Shown piece by piece: positions 17,548-25,426 of a stretch of 64,000 nt of DNA. A program made the position numbers and the translations under genes. The stretch is from positions 1-64,000 of the forward strand of contig JAEZQK010000017.1 in the NCBI GenBank assembly GCA_023413135.1. Reading direction: 5' to 3'. Below the pieces are notes generated by a model. That model saw only the letters and a list, made by a program, of their open reading frames with translations, was not told the DNA's origin and ran no database searches. Numbering within the stretch: position 1 is the first letter of the stretch; every line of letters starts with the position of its first letter. This stretch comes from Bacillota bacterium. GTDB taxonomy: Bacteria; Bacillota; Clostridia; Christensenellales; Aristaeellaceae.

Positions 17548-18384
17548 TTAATCTTTCAGGCCCGCGGCGGCAATGCCCGCCACAAACTGTTTCTGGAATG
17601 TCAGGAATACTGCAAAGATGGGAATCAGCGAACATACGGAAGCAGCCAGGATCGCCCCGTAGCTGGAAGAATTCTCGTCCCTGAAAAAGTTGAGCCCCAA
17701 GGGAATGGTGGCCAATTCCTTGCTTCGGATGTACACCAGGGCCGCTTCGTACTCATTCCAGGAGGAAACGAACTGGAAGATGATCAGCGCGCTGATGGCA
17801 GAAGTGGAAAGCGGGAGCACCACCTTGGAAAAAACGGTAAAGTGGCCGGCGCCATCTATCTTGGCCGCCGCGCTCAGTTCATCCGGAATGGATTTAAAGA
17901 ACTGGCGCAGCATGAAAGTGCCAAATGCCGTGAACATGCCCGGCAGGATCAGCGCGGCGTGGGTATTGTACAGCCCCAGAATTTTATACAATACGAACCT
18001 GGGAATCAGCATCATTTGGGCCGGAAAGGCGAGGGTGGAAAGATAAATCAAAAAGATGACCTCGCGGCCCTTGAAATTGATTTTCGAAAAAGCGTACGCC
18101 GCCAGCGCGCTGGTCACGACCTCACCCAAAACGCTGAACAGGGTAACCTTGGTAGAATTCAAGAAAAATACGCTGAAAGGCACATCTGAATTCCAGACCC
18201 TGTCGTAGTTGGCCCAAGTAACCTGGTCGGGAATCCATTTGATGGGAAACAGAAAAATCTGATTGTCCGGCTTAAAGGAAGAGGACATCATCCAGATAAA
18301 CGGCAGGATCATCATAATGGAGAATGCTGCCATCAGGATGGTCAGAATGATTTTGATCAAACGTTTTTTGCTTTTATTTCGCAT
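17548..18384 (-). CDS. Carbohydrate ABC transporter permease (MalG type)
   Basis: A 278-residue inner-membrane permease with six predicted membrane segments. The EAA loop that contacts the ATPase is LSAAAKIDGAGHFTVFSKVVLPLS, and the C-terminus ends FVAGIAAAGLKD, typical of MalG/AraQ-like permeases. The ATG at 18384 is chosen because GGAGG lies 7 bases upstream; the ATG six bases earlier abuts that site. It starts 16 bases after the partner permease. No ATP-binding gene is in the operon, as is common in Firmicutes where one MsmK-like ATPase serves many systems. Confidence 0.92.
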   Translation of the reverse strand: MRNKSKKRLIKIILTILMAAFSIMMILPFIWMMSSSFKPDNQIFLFPIKWIPDQVTWANYDRVWNSDVPFSVFFLNSTKVTLFSVLGEVVTSALAAYAFSKINFKGREVIFLIYLSTLAFPAQMMLIPRFVLYKILGLYNTHAALILPGMFTAFGTFMLRQFFKSIPDELSAAAKIDGAGHFTVFSKVVLPLSTSAISALIIFQFVSSWNEYEAALVYIRSKELATIPLGLNFFRDENSSSYGAILAASVCSLIPIFAVFLTFQKQFVAGIAAAGLKD

Positions 18385-18400
18385 AATCATTCATTCCTCC

Positions 18401-19318
18401 TCACTTTTTGGCCCGGGCCAAGACTAGCCGCAGCGCCGAGAATATGAACACAAGGAAGAACAGGATCCAGGACATGGCGCTGGCATAGCCGATATTGTTG
18501 TTCATGAATGCAGTGCGGTAAATATAATAGACCAGAACGGAAGAGGAATTACCAGGCCCGCCCTGGGTCATCACCTGCACAGGGGTGAACACCTGAAAGG
18601 AACTGATAAAGGAAATCATCGTCAGGAAAAACATGGTATTAGACAGGGAAGGGATTGTAATAAACCGAAACTGTTGTATCCCGTTTGCCCCGTCGATTTC
18701 CGCCGCCTCATACAGGCTGTGCGGAATCCCCTGCAGACCTGCCAGGATAATGATGATGTTATATCCGATCCGCTGCCATACGCCGACGATGATAATGGAA
18801 AGAAGCGATGTAAATGAAGAATTCAGCCACTTGGGCGGATTGTTAACTCCCAGCGATGTCAAAAATTGATTGATCGGTCCATAGGAGGGAAGAAACAGGA
18901 TCATCCAGACCACAGAAACGGCCACCATGGAAGAGATATTGGGTAGGTAGAACGCCAGCCTCAAAAGACCCTTGCCGAACACGTGATTGTTAAGGATCAC
19001 GCCCAAAACCAACGCAAGGAATATGGCAACGGGAACAAGGACGATGCCATAGAGCACCGTGTTGATAAACGACTTCATGAACACCGGGTCGGAGGCAAGC
19101 TTGGCATAGTTGTCAAAACCAACAAATTTCAGGTTCTTGATGTCGGAAGCAAAATTCCATTTGGAGAAACTGAGCCCTGCCGCAATCAAGAGGGGTATCA
19201 GCTTAAACAACAGATACCCGACAAAGTTCAAGCCGATAAAAGCCCATCCCGCCAGGTTTTCCCTGGTGGACAGCCGCATTCCTTTATGGACGGCGGGTTG
19301 CTTCTCATACACTGTCAA
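18401..19318 (-). CDS. Carbohydrate ABC transporter permease (MalF/UgpA type)
   Basis: A 305-residue permease with six membrane segments and the EAA loop YEAAEIDGANGIQQFRFITIPSL. The VMTQGGPGNSS segment before the last helices is typical of the MalF/UgpA class. TTG at 19318 is the start, with AGGAGAGG 7-10 bases upstream. It pairs with the following MalG-type permease and the solute-binding protein gene, from which it is separated by a strong hairpin. Confidence 0.92.
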   Translation of the reverse strand: MTVYEKQPAVHKGMRLSTRENLAGWAFIGLNFVGYLLFKLIPLLIAAGLSFSKWNFASDIKNLKFVGFDNYAKLASDPVFMKSFINTVLYGIVLVPVAIFLALVLGVILNNHVFGKGLLRLAFYLPNISSMVAVSVVWMILFLPSYGPINQFLTSLGVNNPPKWLNSSFTSLLSIIIVGVWQRIGYNIIIILAGLQGIPHSLYEAAEIDGANGIQQFRFITIPSLSNTMFFLTMISFISSFQVFTPVQVMTQGGPGNSSSVLVYYIYRTAFMNNNIGYASAMSWILFFLVFIFSALRLVLARAKK

Positions 19319-19365
19319 GCCGGATCCTCTCCTTACTCATGCCGAATGGAAAACAGGCCCGATAA

Positions 19366-19403
19366 ATCCAAACCGAAAGAGCATCCGCTCTTTCGGTTTG
19401 GAT
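19366..19403 (-). promoter_or_regulatory. Intercistronic hairpin after the binding-protein gene
   Basis: A perfect 17-base inverted repeat (arms 19366-19382 and 19387-19403, loop of 4) between the binding-protein stop and the first permease. On the minus strand it is followed by TTTATC, too weak for full termination. It more likely protects or partly ends the upstream message, giving more binding protein than permease, as in other sugar operons (inference). Confidence 0.75.
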
Positions 19404-19429
19404 CTTAAGGCTTCCAATTACACAGCGAT

Positions 19430-20785
19430 TCAGTTCCCCGAATCCGCCTGGATGGCGGCATCGCCTTCCGCCTGAATATTGGCCAAGGCGTCCGCGGGGC
19501 TCATTTCGCCGCTGAACACCAGCGTCATGTAGTTGCGGATAGCATCATTGATGGCAACCTGGCCGGCTCTGACCGTATTGTCCTTGCTCACCAGGTCACG
19601 GTCCTTGGCCATGACCGCCATGGCCATATCATAATCCAGGCCGGGCTTTTCCGTGAAGATCAGATGGTTGAAGTTCTGCTTTTCCTCATCGGTCTTCAGC
19701 TGATAGCCGGGATGCATGGCCTTGGGGCCGGCAAACAGCTCCGCGTTGGTGATGGTGATGTATTTGAGTGCTTCCCAGGCCGCTTCGGGGTTGGATGCAT
19801 TGGCCGGAATGCTGGCGGTGGAGGTATAGCAGATGGTGACAGGCTTTCCGCCATCCACCGTAGGCATATCGGTCATGCCGATGTCAGTCCCTTCAGGCAC
19901 TTCACCGTAGCTGGCCTTCAGGTACAGGCAGCCGTATACAGGGGCGACCCACATGGCGTATTTGCCGTTGTACAGCCCGGCCATCCCTGTAGGATCTTTG
20001 TGGTATTGAAGTGCAGTGTATTCAGACAAGGGCACGATGCACTGGTCTTCCATGGCCAGCTTGTAGAAGAAATCCAAACTTTCTTTCATCTCGGGGGTAT
20101 CAAAGGTGGTCTTGGTGAAATCATTCGTGTAGTAGGCGAAAGCGCCCAGCTTTTGCCTGGCAATGATATCCCAATAGTTGTCTCCGTCACCGGCGCTGAT
20201 ATCCATCATGGCACCATACACCTTGTCCGCGCCTTCCCCATGGGTCATCTTGATGGCTGTCTGCCGGAAATCTTCCCATGTCCAGCCCTCTTGAGGATAG
20301 GGGACACCGGCTTCGTCAAACATTTTTTTGTTGAAGAAGACCATGTTGATGTTGTTGCAATAGGGGATAGCGTAATAATCGCCATTGATGTTCATGGTCT
20401 GTTCAATGGATTCCCCCATCTTATCTGCGTAGGTCCAGCCTTCCTTGTCAAAGAACTGCTTGAGGCCCATGTACACCTGGTCATCGGCGCGCACACGCAG
20501 GTCCATAGCGCTGGCCTGGGTCATCACGTCAATGGGGGCGCCAGAGGACAAAGCGGTGTTGATGGTCAGCGTGGCAGCATCGGCCAGCTTTTCATATACC
20601 ATTTCATATTTTCCGGCAAAGTCCTTGTTGAACGCTTCCAGCAAGGGCTTCATGTTGTCGGCATTGGTCCATGCATAAAAATGTAGTGTGTTTGCGGAGC
20701 CGGCCTGTGCAAACCCATTTGATGCAAAGCTGAACAACATTGCCAAAACCAATGCGACCATGAGTACTTTTTTGCTGTTTTTCAT
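19430..20785 (-). CDS. Extracellular sugar-binding protein (family 1)
   Basis: A 451-residue solute-binding protein with a signal peptide (MKNSKKVLMVALVLAMLFSFASNGFAQ). No cysteine lipobox is evident. The mature part has the family-1 signature (TLHFYAWTNADNMKPLLEAFNKDF; YYAIPYCNNINMVFFNKKMFDEAGVPYP; FAGPKAMHPGYQ). It captures the glycan or oligosaccharide for the two permeases that follow. The ATG at 20785 has AAGGAGAG upstream; the longer open frame to 20893 reads through the leader. A good promoter lies about 145 bases upstream. It is first gene of the six-gene operon ending at 12137. Confidence 0.93.
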   Translation of the reverse strand: MKNSKKVLMVALVLAMLFSFASNGFAQAGSANTLHFYAWTNADNMKPLLEAFNKDFAGKYEMVYEKLADAATLTINTALSSGAPIDVMTQASAMDLRVRADDQVYMGLKQFFDKEGWTYADKMGESIEQTMNINGDYYAIPYCNNINMVFFNKKMFDEAGVPYPQEGWTWEDFRQTAIKMTHGEGADKVYGAMMDISAGDGDNYWDIIARQKLGAFAYYTNDFTKTTFDTPEMKESLDFFYKLAMEDQCIVPLSEYTALQYHKDPTGMAGLYNGKYAMWVAPVYGCLYLKASYGEVPEGTDIGMTDMPTVDGGKPVTICYTSTASIPANASNPEAAWEALKYITITNAELFAGPKAMHPGYQLKTDEEKQNFNHLIFTEKPGLDYDMAMAVMAKDRDLVSKDNTVRAGQVAINDAIRNYMTLVFSGEMSPADALANIQAEGDAAIQADSGN

Positions 20786-20928
20786 TTTTCTCTCTCCTTT
20801 TTTAATTTGAGTAGTCCCCTCCCTGTGCTTGTTCAATCTCTTTTTTCGATTTACCCCCCTTTTTGTACCCAACTGGCCGAGGGCTAATTTCACTTTGAGA
20901 AATGCAGTTTCGTTCTTTCGATAAATAC

Positions 20929-20957
20929 ATTATACATGAACCAAATAAAAAAATCAA
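20929..20957 (-). promoter_or_regulatory. Promoter of the 20.8-12.1 kb carbohydrate operon
   Basis: On the minus strand TTGATT (20957-20952), 17 bases, then a perfect TATAAT (20934-20929). The predicted leader is about 135 bases. I could not recognise a catabolite-repression site or a riboswitch in it. Confidence 0.75.
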
Positions 20958-20993
20958 TATCTCAAAAATCTATTTTATAAAATGAAAAAGCAA

Positions 20994-21031
20994 GGCAGAC
21001 AAGTTCTTTGAAAGCTGGCAACTTGTCTGCC
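20994..21031. other. Orphan 12-bp hairpin in a long intergenic region
   Basis: Arms GGCAGACAAGTT (20994-21005) and AACTTGTCTGCC (21020-21031) form a perfect 12-base stem. On the minus strand it is followed by TTGCTTTTTCATTTT, so it looks like a terminator for minus-strand transcription, although no minus-strand gene is visible upstream of it. It might end a small RNA or a lost gene. 21032-21250 otherwise holds only pyrimidine-rich sequence with no supportable gene. Confidence 0.6.
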
Positions 21032-21250
21032 CCGCCGCAATATCCTCTTCTGTTTGCCTGGCCGCCTGCAATAAACGCGGGCGGTCCCTCTTTTTTTACA
21101 TACACTTTATATATGTATGGGATAAAAACAGGTTCGGCAACACGTTTTTTGAAGGGAAAATGCTTTCTTTCTCCTGCGCTTTTTCCAAAAAATTCGTCGC
21201 CATTTTACTTCTATTTTGCGTCTTTTTTGCTTCATTTCTTTATTATGGTG

Positions 21251-21278
21251 TTTACAGAGGCGCAATATGTGTTATACT
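21251..21278 (+). promoter_or_regulatory. Promoter of the 21381 gene
   Basis: TTTACA (21251-21256) and TATACT (21273-21278) are separated by 16 bases, about 100 bases before the start of the Pro/Gln-rich membrane protein gene. Confidence 0.6.
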
Positions 21279-21380
21279 AAAGCGAATGGACAAAAATACG
21301 AAAGATATAATTAGAAGCTTTTTTATCTCCTCACATCTGCCGCCGGCAGATGTTTCCACAGAAAGGCAGAGGAATGAAGG

Positions 21381-22784
21381 ATGACCAACCGCAGCAGATA
21401 TTCTACCGCCCCAACGTACGGCATGCAAAAGCGGCCCGCGCCGAAAAAGCAAGCCGCACCTGCCGGGCCCGTTTACCCGCCGGCAGGCCCTGCTACCCAG
21501 GGACCGTATGCACCGCCGGTGATGCCGGGATATGCTAACCCTGGCGGAATGATGCCGCAGGCAACGGCCCACATGCCACAGCAGCCCGCCTATGCCTCCC
21601 AGCCGGCCGGCTTTGCACCGCAGCCCGGATATGCGCAAAGGCAGCCCGGGGTAAATCCGCAAGTGATGCAGAAGGCCATTCCCATGCAGCAGCCCATGCC
21701 GTACTATCCCCAGCAGCAGCCCTATCCTCCGCAGCCCGTGCCTCAGGAATATGCCGTCCGCCCCAAGTCCCGCCGGGGAGATAGCTTACTGCAAATTCTT
21801 CTGCTGGCAGTGCTGCCCATCCTGTTTGTGCTGACACTGCTTATAGCCGCCCCGTTTTTGAAGATCGCTTTTATTAGCCTTGGGGTGCTGGCCCTGATCG
21901 CCATGTGGATGCAGGGTGCCTTTGTTCCCAGCGCCAGGGCGACACTGACGCTGGTATACGGCGCACTGATTCTTGTTTGCGTAGTGTCGCTGATCACCGG
22001 CAACACGCCCAGGGATACGACTACCTCCGCCCGCGGAAATGGTTCAAACGCCGCCAATCAGCAGCAGTCCAATACCGCACCTACCAACTCCCCTGAGGGC
22101 ATGGTGCAGATGGGCAGCAATAGCAACGTACCGACTCCCGGGCCCGCGCCCACCTCTGCGCCGGAATCCGGCACAGACAGCGCGGCATGGCAAAGCGCGT
22201 CGCAGTTTTTTAACTACTGGATAGCAAACCAAGTCCCGAATATGCTGACCCTGGTGTCGCCCTCCTGGAAAGCAGCAAAGGGAAATCCGGAAGCAGAGCT
22301 GTTCCTGGCCATGGCCAACAGGATTCCCCTGGATTATGAATATGAAAAAATTTCCGGATCCGATGCCGATTCTTCCAGAACGGTCACCATGACGGCCAAC
22401 ATCGACAAGCGCAACGGCCGTGATCCGATAAAAATCCGTTTCCAGGTTATCGTGCTCAAGGTCAACGGCCAGTGGTATGTAGATCCCGAATCCATCCGGA
22501 GCAATGCACCGGTGGAGGATACGCCTGCGCCAGGGGAAACGGGCAGCGAACAAAACAATATATCCGCCACCGCTACCCCCAAGCCTGAGGCCACACCAGG
22601 GTCCAAAACCAAGCTGTATTATAATTCAAAAGGCGGAAGATTCTATCACGCGAATAGCGAATGTCCCACAGTTGCAAAGGAATATCTGCCTTTGGACGAC
22701 TTTTACTATAAGGATTTGAACAATACCAAGTACAAAAATTTGCTGCCTTGTCCCGACTGTAAGGCGCCGTCAAGGCCGGAGTAA
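21381..22784 (+). CDS. Pro/Gln-rich membrane protein with C-terminal Cys/His motif
   Basis: A 467-residue protein of unknown function. Residues 1-130 are a low-complexity, cytoplasmic-looking tail rich in Pro, Gln, Ala, Met and Tyr (repeats such as YPPQPVPQ and QPGYAQRQPG). Residues ~135-205 contain three closely spaced hydrophobic segments. A Ser/Thr/Pro linker follows, then a folded domain around 255-360 resembling small exported NTF2/lumazine-type domains (TMTANIDKRNGRDPIKIRF...VNGQWYVDPESI). The end carries a small Cys/His motif, FYHANSECPTV...LLPCPDCK, a possible metal site. The start has AGAGGA 7 bases upstream. It is a single-gene unit with its own promoter and terminator. Confidence 0.6.
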   Translation: MTNRSRYSTAPTYGMQKRPAPKKQAAPAGPVYPPAGPATQGPYAPPVMPGYANPGGMMPQATAHMPQQPAYASQPAGFAPQPGYAQRQPGVNPQVMQKAIPMQQPMPYYPQQQPYPPQPVPQEYAVRPKSRRGDSLLQILLLAVLPILFVLTLLIAAPFLKIAFISLGVLALIAMWMQGAFVPSARATLTLVYGALILVCVVSLITGNTPRDTTTSARGNGSNAANQQQSNTAPTNSPEGMVQMGSNSNVPTPGPAPTSAPESGTDSAAWQSASQFFNYWIANQVPNMLTLVSPSWKAAKGNPEAELFLAMANRIPLDYEYEKISGSDADSSRTVTMTANIDKRNGRDPIKIRFQVIVLKVNGQWYVDPESIRSNAPVEDTPAPGETGSEQNNISATATPKPEATPGSKTKLYYNSKGGRFYHANSECPTVAKEYLPLDDFYYKDLNNTKYKNLLPCPDCKAPSRPE

Positions 22785-22798
22785 CCAAAATGCCAGAT

Positions 22799-22832
22799 AA
22801 AAATCCGCGGTCCAATCGGATCGCGGATTTTT
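22799..22832 (+). terminator. Rho-independent terminator
   Basis: Arms AAAAATCCGCG (22799-22809) and CGCGGATTTTT (22822-22832) form a stable hairpin ending in T5, 15 bases after the stop of the membrane protein gene. Confidence 0.92.
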
Positions 22833-22922
22833 CATCGGACTTTTTTATTTCCAAAAACCATTTGCTCTGTGGAACCGTCCTAATAAGCGTGAAAAGCTTT
22901 TTACACAGCGAAGGAGAGCTAC

Positions 22923-23411
22923 ATGACAGCCGAGTATTTTTCCACACGCATGATGGAGCTTCAAAAAACCCTCTACCATGTGGCCTACGGAATGCTGTAC
23001 AACAGCCACGATTGTGCCGATGCCGTGCAGGAATGCATACTGAAGGCCTGGCGCATGCGTGACAGTTTGAAAAGCGAGGATTCCCTGAAGCCCTGGGTGA
23101 TACGCATCCTCATCAACGAATGCAACAACGTGCTGCGTGCCCGCAAGCGCTGCGTGCCCATGGAGGAATTGCCCGAAAGCAAAGCCCCGCCGGATGCGGA
23201 CCCGTGGCTCCACGATGCCATCGGCGCGCTGCCGGAAAAGCTTCGCCTGCCCGTAGTGCTCTATTACATGGAAGGCTTCACGGTGGAGGAGACGGCTTCC
23301 ATCCTGCACATACCAATAGGAACGGTAAAAACAAGGCTTTCAAGCGCAAGAAAAGAGCTTCGTATCGCTTTACAAGACGTGGAAGGGTGGACGGCTTATG
23401 AAAGAGTTTGA
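22923..23411 (+). CDS. ECF-type RNA polymerase sigma factor
   Basis: A 162-residue sigma-70-family protein of extracytoplasmic-function size. Region 2 is LYHVAYGMLYNSHDCADAVQECILKAWR (DNA melting and -10 recognition). Region 4 is LPVVLYYMEGFTVEETASILHIPIGTVKTRLSSARKEL (helix-turn-helix, -35 recognition). GAAGGAGAG stands before the ATG. Its end overlaps the next gene by 14 bases; that gene codes for a one-helix membrane protein, the usual layout of an ECF sigma factor with its anti-sigma factor. The signal and regulon are unknown. Confidence 0.92.
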   Translation: MTAEYFSTRMMELQKTLYHVAYGMLYNSHDCADAVQECILKAWRMRDSLKSEDSLKPWVIRILINECNNVLRARKRCVPMEELPESKAPPDADPWLHDAIGALPEKLRLPVVLYYMEGFTVEETASILHIPIGTVKTRLSSARKELRIALQDVEGWTAYERV

Positions 23412-24294
23412 TTTTGACAACGCCTTCGGGCGGCCGCCCGCCGAATTTCAGGAGGGCATGGTTCATGCCCTTAAGCAAGTGAAGGAGGCTAAACCCGTGA
23501 AGAAGTTTTCCATAAGAACGCTGGTGCTGGCCGCGGTCCTGGTGCTGGCATTGTGCGGCATCGCCTTGGCGGTATCCTATACCCAGGGGATCGAATGGTT
23601 CATCACCCAGCGCGATTTTCTCGGTCTGCCCAAGCTGCCGGAGAACTTTCAGGAACAGGTGCAAAGCGGCATTCCACAGGAGGACGTTGGGGATCTCGCG
23701 GATGTCCTGATCCAGGACGCGATATGGCTGGACGGCAGCTACAAATATACACCCAATTCCTTTCAGATGACCTTCAAAGCCGTATTGAAAGATGCGGAAA
23801 AGTATGAAATGCATGAATCCATCCGGCTCAACAACGATGGCGATACCAGCGAGCGCAACGATGAAGACTGGCTATGGACGGATGCAGGACACGGCCCCAT
23901 CCCCGAAATGATGACGGATCCCAAGAAGCAGTTGGTATTTTTCGAACCTGGTATTTTCACCGTAGGAACGCCGGATGGATTTTCCATGCCCCTGCCCGGC
24001 GGTGATTCCTTGCGTGCCGAGGACGGCTCCCTGCTGTACAGGCTGTACACCGGCTTGGACGGTCTGGACCCCGTGTATCTCCAGGAGACCTATGGCAACA
24101 TGAAAGAGGAACATGCAAAGCTTATCCTTGAAACGGGGCTTGAAAACGCAAAGGCTTACCAGGAGGCAAAAGCAAAGTACACCGATGAAAACGGCCTGAC
24201 TACCCTTGTGTTCCATTATACCGTATGGGAATATCCCGACCAGGAGACCCGCAGCCATGAAGGCACTTTGACCTTCAAGGTAAAGCTGCCGTAA
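23398..24294 (+). CDS. Probable membrane anti-sigma factor
   Basis: A 298-residue protein. The first ~35 residues are cytoplasmic, followed by one membrane helix (LVLAAVLVLALCGIALAVSY, about 43-62) and a ~235-residue outside domain with no family I can name; the layout resembles DUF4179-type proteins encoded after sigma factor genes. It overlaps the sigma gene by 14 bases, so the two are translationally coupled. The anti-sigma role is inferred from position and topology; no zinc-binding anti-sigma motif is present in the short cytoplasmic part. Confidence 0.7.
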   Translation: MKEFDFDNAFGRPPAEFQEGMVHALKQVKEAKPVKKFSIRTLVLAAVLVLALCGIALAVSYTQGIEWFITQRDFLGLPKLPENFQEQVQSGIPQEDVGDLADVLIQDAIWLDGSYKYTPNSFQMTFKAVLKDAEKYEMHESIRLNNDGDTSERNDEDWLWTDAGHGPIPEMMTDPKKQLVFFEPGIFTVGTPDGFSMPLPGGDSLRAEDGSLLYRLYTGLDGLDPVYLQETYGNMKEEHAKLILETGLENAKAYQEAKAKYTDENGLTTLVFHYTVWEYPDQETRSHEGTLTFKVKLP

Positions 24295-24318
24295 GGCCAC
24301 CGGCTTGCGATACCCTCT

Positions 24319-24398
24319 TCAAAAGGGAAAACCATCCCCTACGTTTTCCCTTTTGATAACTGAAAAATGGAGCGGGCATGTTTGTCCGTTCCATTTTT
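24319..24398 (+). terminator. Tandem terminator hairpins
   Basis: The first hairpin has 14-base arms TCAAAAGGGAAAAC (24319-24332) and GTTTTCCCTTTTGA (24343-24356). The second pairs AAAAATGGA (24363-24371) with TCCATTTTT (24390-24398), with further inner pairing and a T run. Together they close the sigma/anti-sigma operon. The stretch up to the next start also holds that gene's leader. Confidence 0.88.
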
Positions 24399-24502
24399 TA
24401 TGCGCCGCTTGCCGGCTCTTCGCCATGTTTTTTCCGGGATGGGGATTCACTTTTCCCGGGAAATCGGGTATCATAGGGGCTGTATCACAAAGGAGGCTTT
24501 CC

Positions 24503-25348
24503 ATGGAACGGCAAAAGCGCGTTTTGGCCATACATGACATCTCCTGCATCGGCCGCTGTTCCCTGACGGTGGCGCTGCCCATCCTTTCCTGTGCGGGGTT
24601 GGATACAGGGGTATTGCCTACGGCCATCCTTTCTACCCATACCGGGGGCTTTCAAGGCTACACCTACCGGGACCTGACGGCCGATATCCTGCCCATAACA
24701 GCCCATTGGAAAGGCCTTGGGCTGCGTTTTGATGCATTGTATTCCGGTTTTCTGGGCTCCTATGACCAGATCGACCTGGTGGCCAAACTGATGGAGGAAT
24801 TTCACTGCGAAAACACACTGCGCATGGTGGACCCGGTCATGGCCGACAATGGCCGCCTGTACGCCACCTACACCCGGGAAATGGCCCAGGGCATGCACAG
24901 GCTGTGCCGCAAGGCGGATATCATCACGCCCAATATGACGGAAGCCTGCATCCTGCTGGATATCCCTTACAAGCCCGAAGGCTTTACCCGCCTGGAGACG
25001 GAGGATATGCTCCGCCGCCTATGCGGTTTAGGGCCCCGTATGGTTGTGCTTACCGGCGTCACCCTTCAGCTTGATCAGCTTGGCACGGCATCATATGACG
25101 CCCGCACAGGTGAAATCTCCTACGCTTTTGAAGGACGGTATCATGGCGTCTTCCACGGCACGGGAGATATTCTGGCCAGTGCCCTTCTTTGCGGCCTGAT
25201 GAACGGAAAAAGCCTTAAGGAATCCTCCTCCCTTGCGGTGAAGTTCACCCACCGTTGCATCCAATGCACCATGGAATCAAACCAGGAACTGCGCTATGGC
25301 GTGCGGTTTGAGGCGGCGCTGCCTTATTTGATGGAGCTGTTGAAATAG
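24503..25348 (+). CDS. Pyridoxamine/pyridoxal kinase (ribokinase fold)
   Basis: A 281-residue kinase of the PdxY/ThiD-related branch, phosphorylating vitamin B6 vitamers with ATP in the salvage route to pyridoxal phosphate. The N-terminal AIHDISCIGRCSLTVALPILSCAG and the VDPVMADNGRLY and ITPNMTEACILL blocks are characteristic. The C-terminal anion-hole/catalytic segment is FHGTGDILASALLCGLMNG, with the catalytic Asp in GTGD. The ATG at 24503 has AAAGGAGG upstream; the longer open frame would run through the preceding terminators. No other cofactor genes are adjacent. Confidence 0.9.
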   Translation: MERQKRVLAIHDISCIGRCSLTVALPILSCAGLDTGVLPTAILSTHTGGFQGYTYRDLTADILPITAHWKGLGLRFDALYSGFLGSYDQIDLVAKLMEEFHCENTLRMVDPVMADNGRLYATYTREMAQGMHRLCRKADIITPNMTEACILLDIPYKPEGFTRLETEDMLRRLCGLGPRMVVLTGVTLQLDQLGTASYDARTGEISYAFEGRYHGVFHGTGDILASALLCGLMNGKSLKESSSLAVKFTHRCIQCTMESNQELRYGVRFEAALPYLMELLK

Positions 25349-25368
25349 AACTTTTTGTTAATTCATCA

Positions 25369-25404
25369 AAATGCCGTGGGAGCATTTCGCTTCCCACGGC
25401 ATTT
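25369..25404. terminator. Bidirectional terminator between convergent genes
   Basis: Arms AAATGCCGTGGGA (25369-25381) and TCCCACGGCATTT (25392-25404) form a perfect 13-base stem between the kinase and the coiled-coil gene, with short A/T runs on both sides. Confidence 0.92.
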
Positions 25405-25426
25405 GCCTTGATTTCTCCTTTGCAGG

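Noticed and set aside
20785..20930. Riboswitch or catabolite-control site in the carbohydrate operon leader
   Set aside because: No conserved aptamer blocks and no adequate cre-like palindrome found by eye.
21008..21280. 90-codon plus-strand open frame in the intergenic region
   Set aside because: No ribosome site, unusual Phe/Ser-rich composition, and it runs into the promoter of the next gene.
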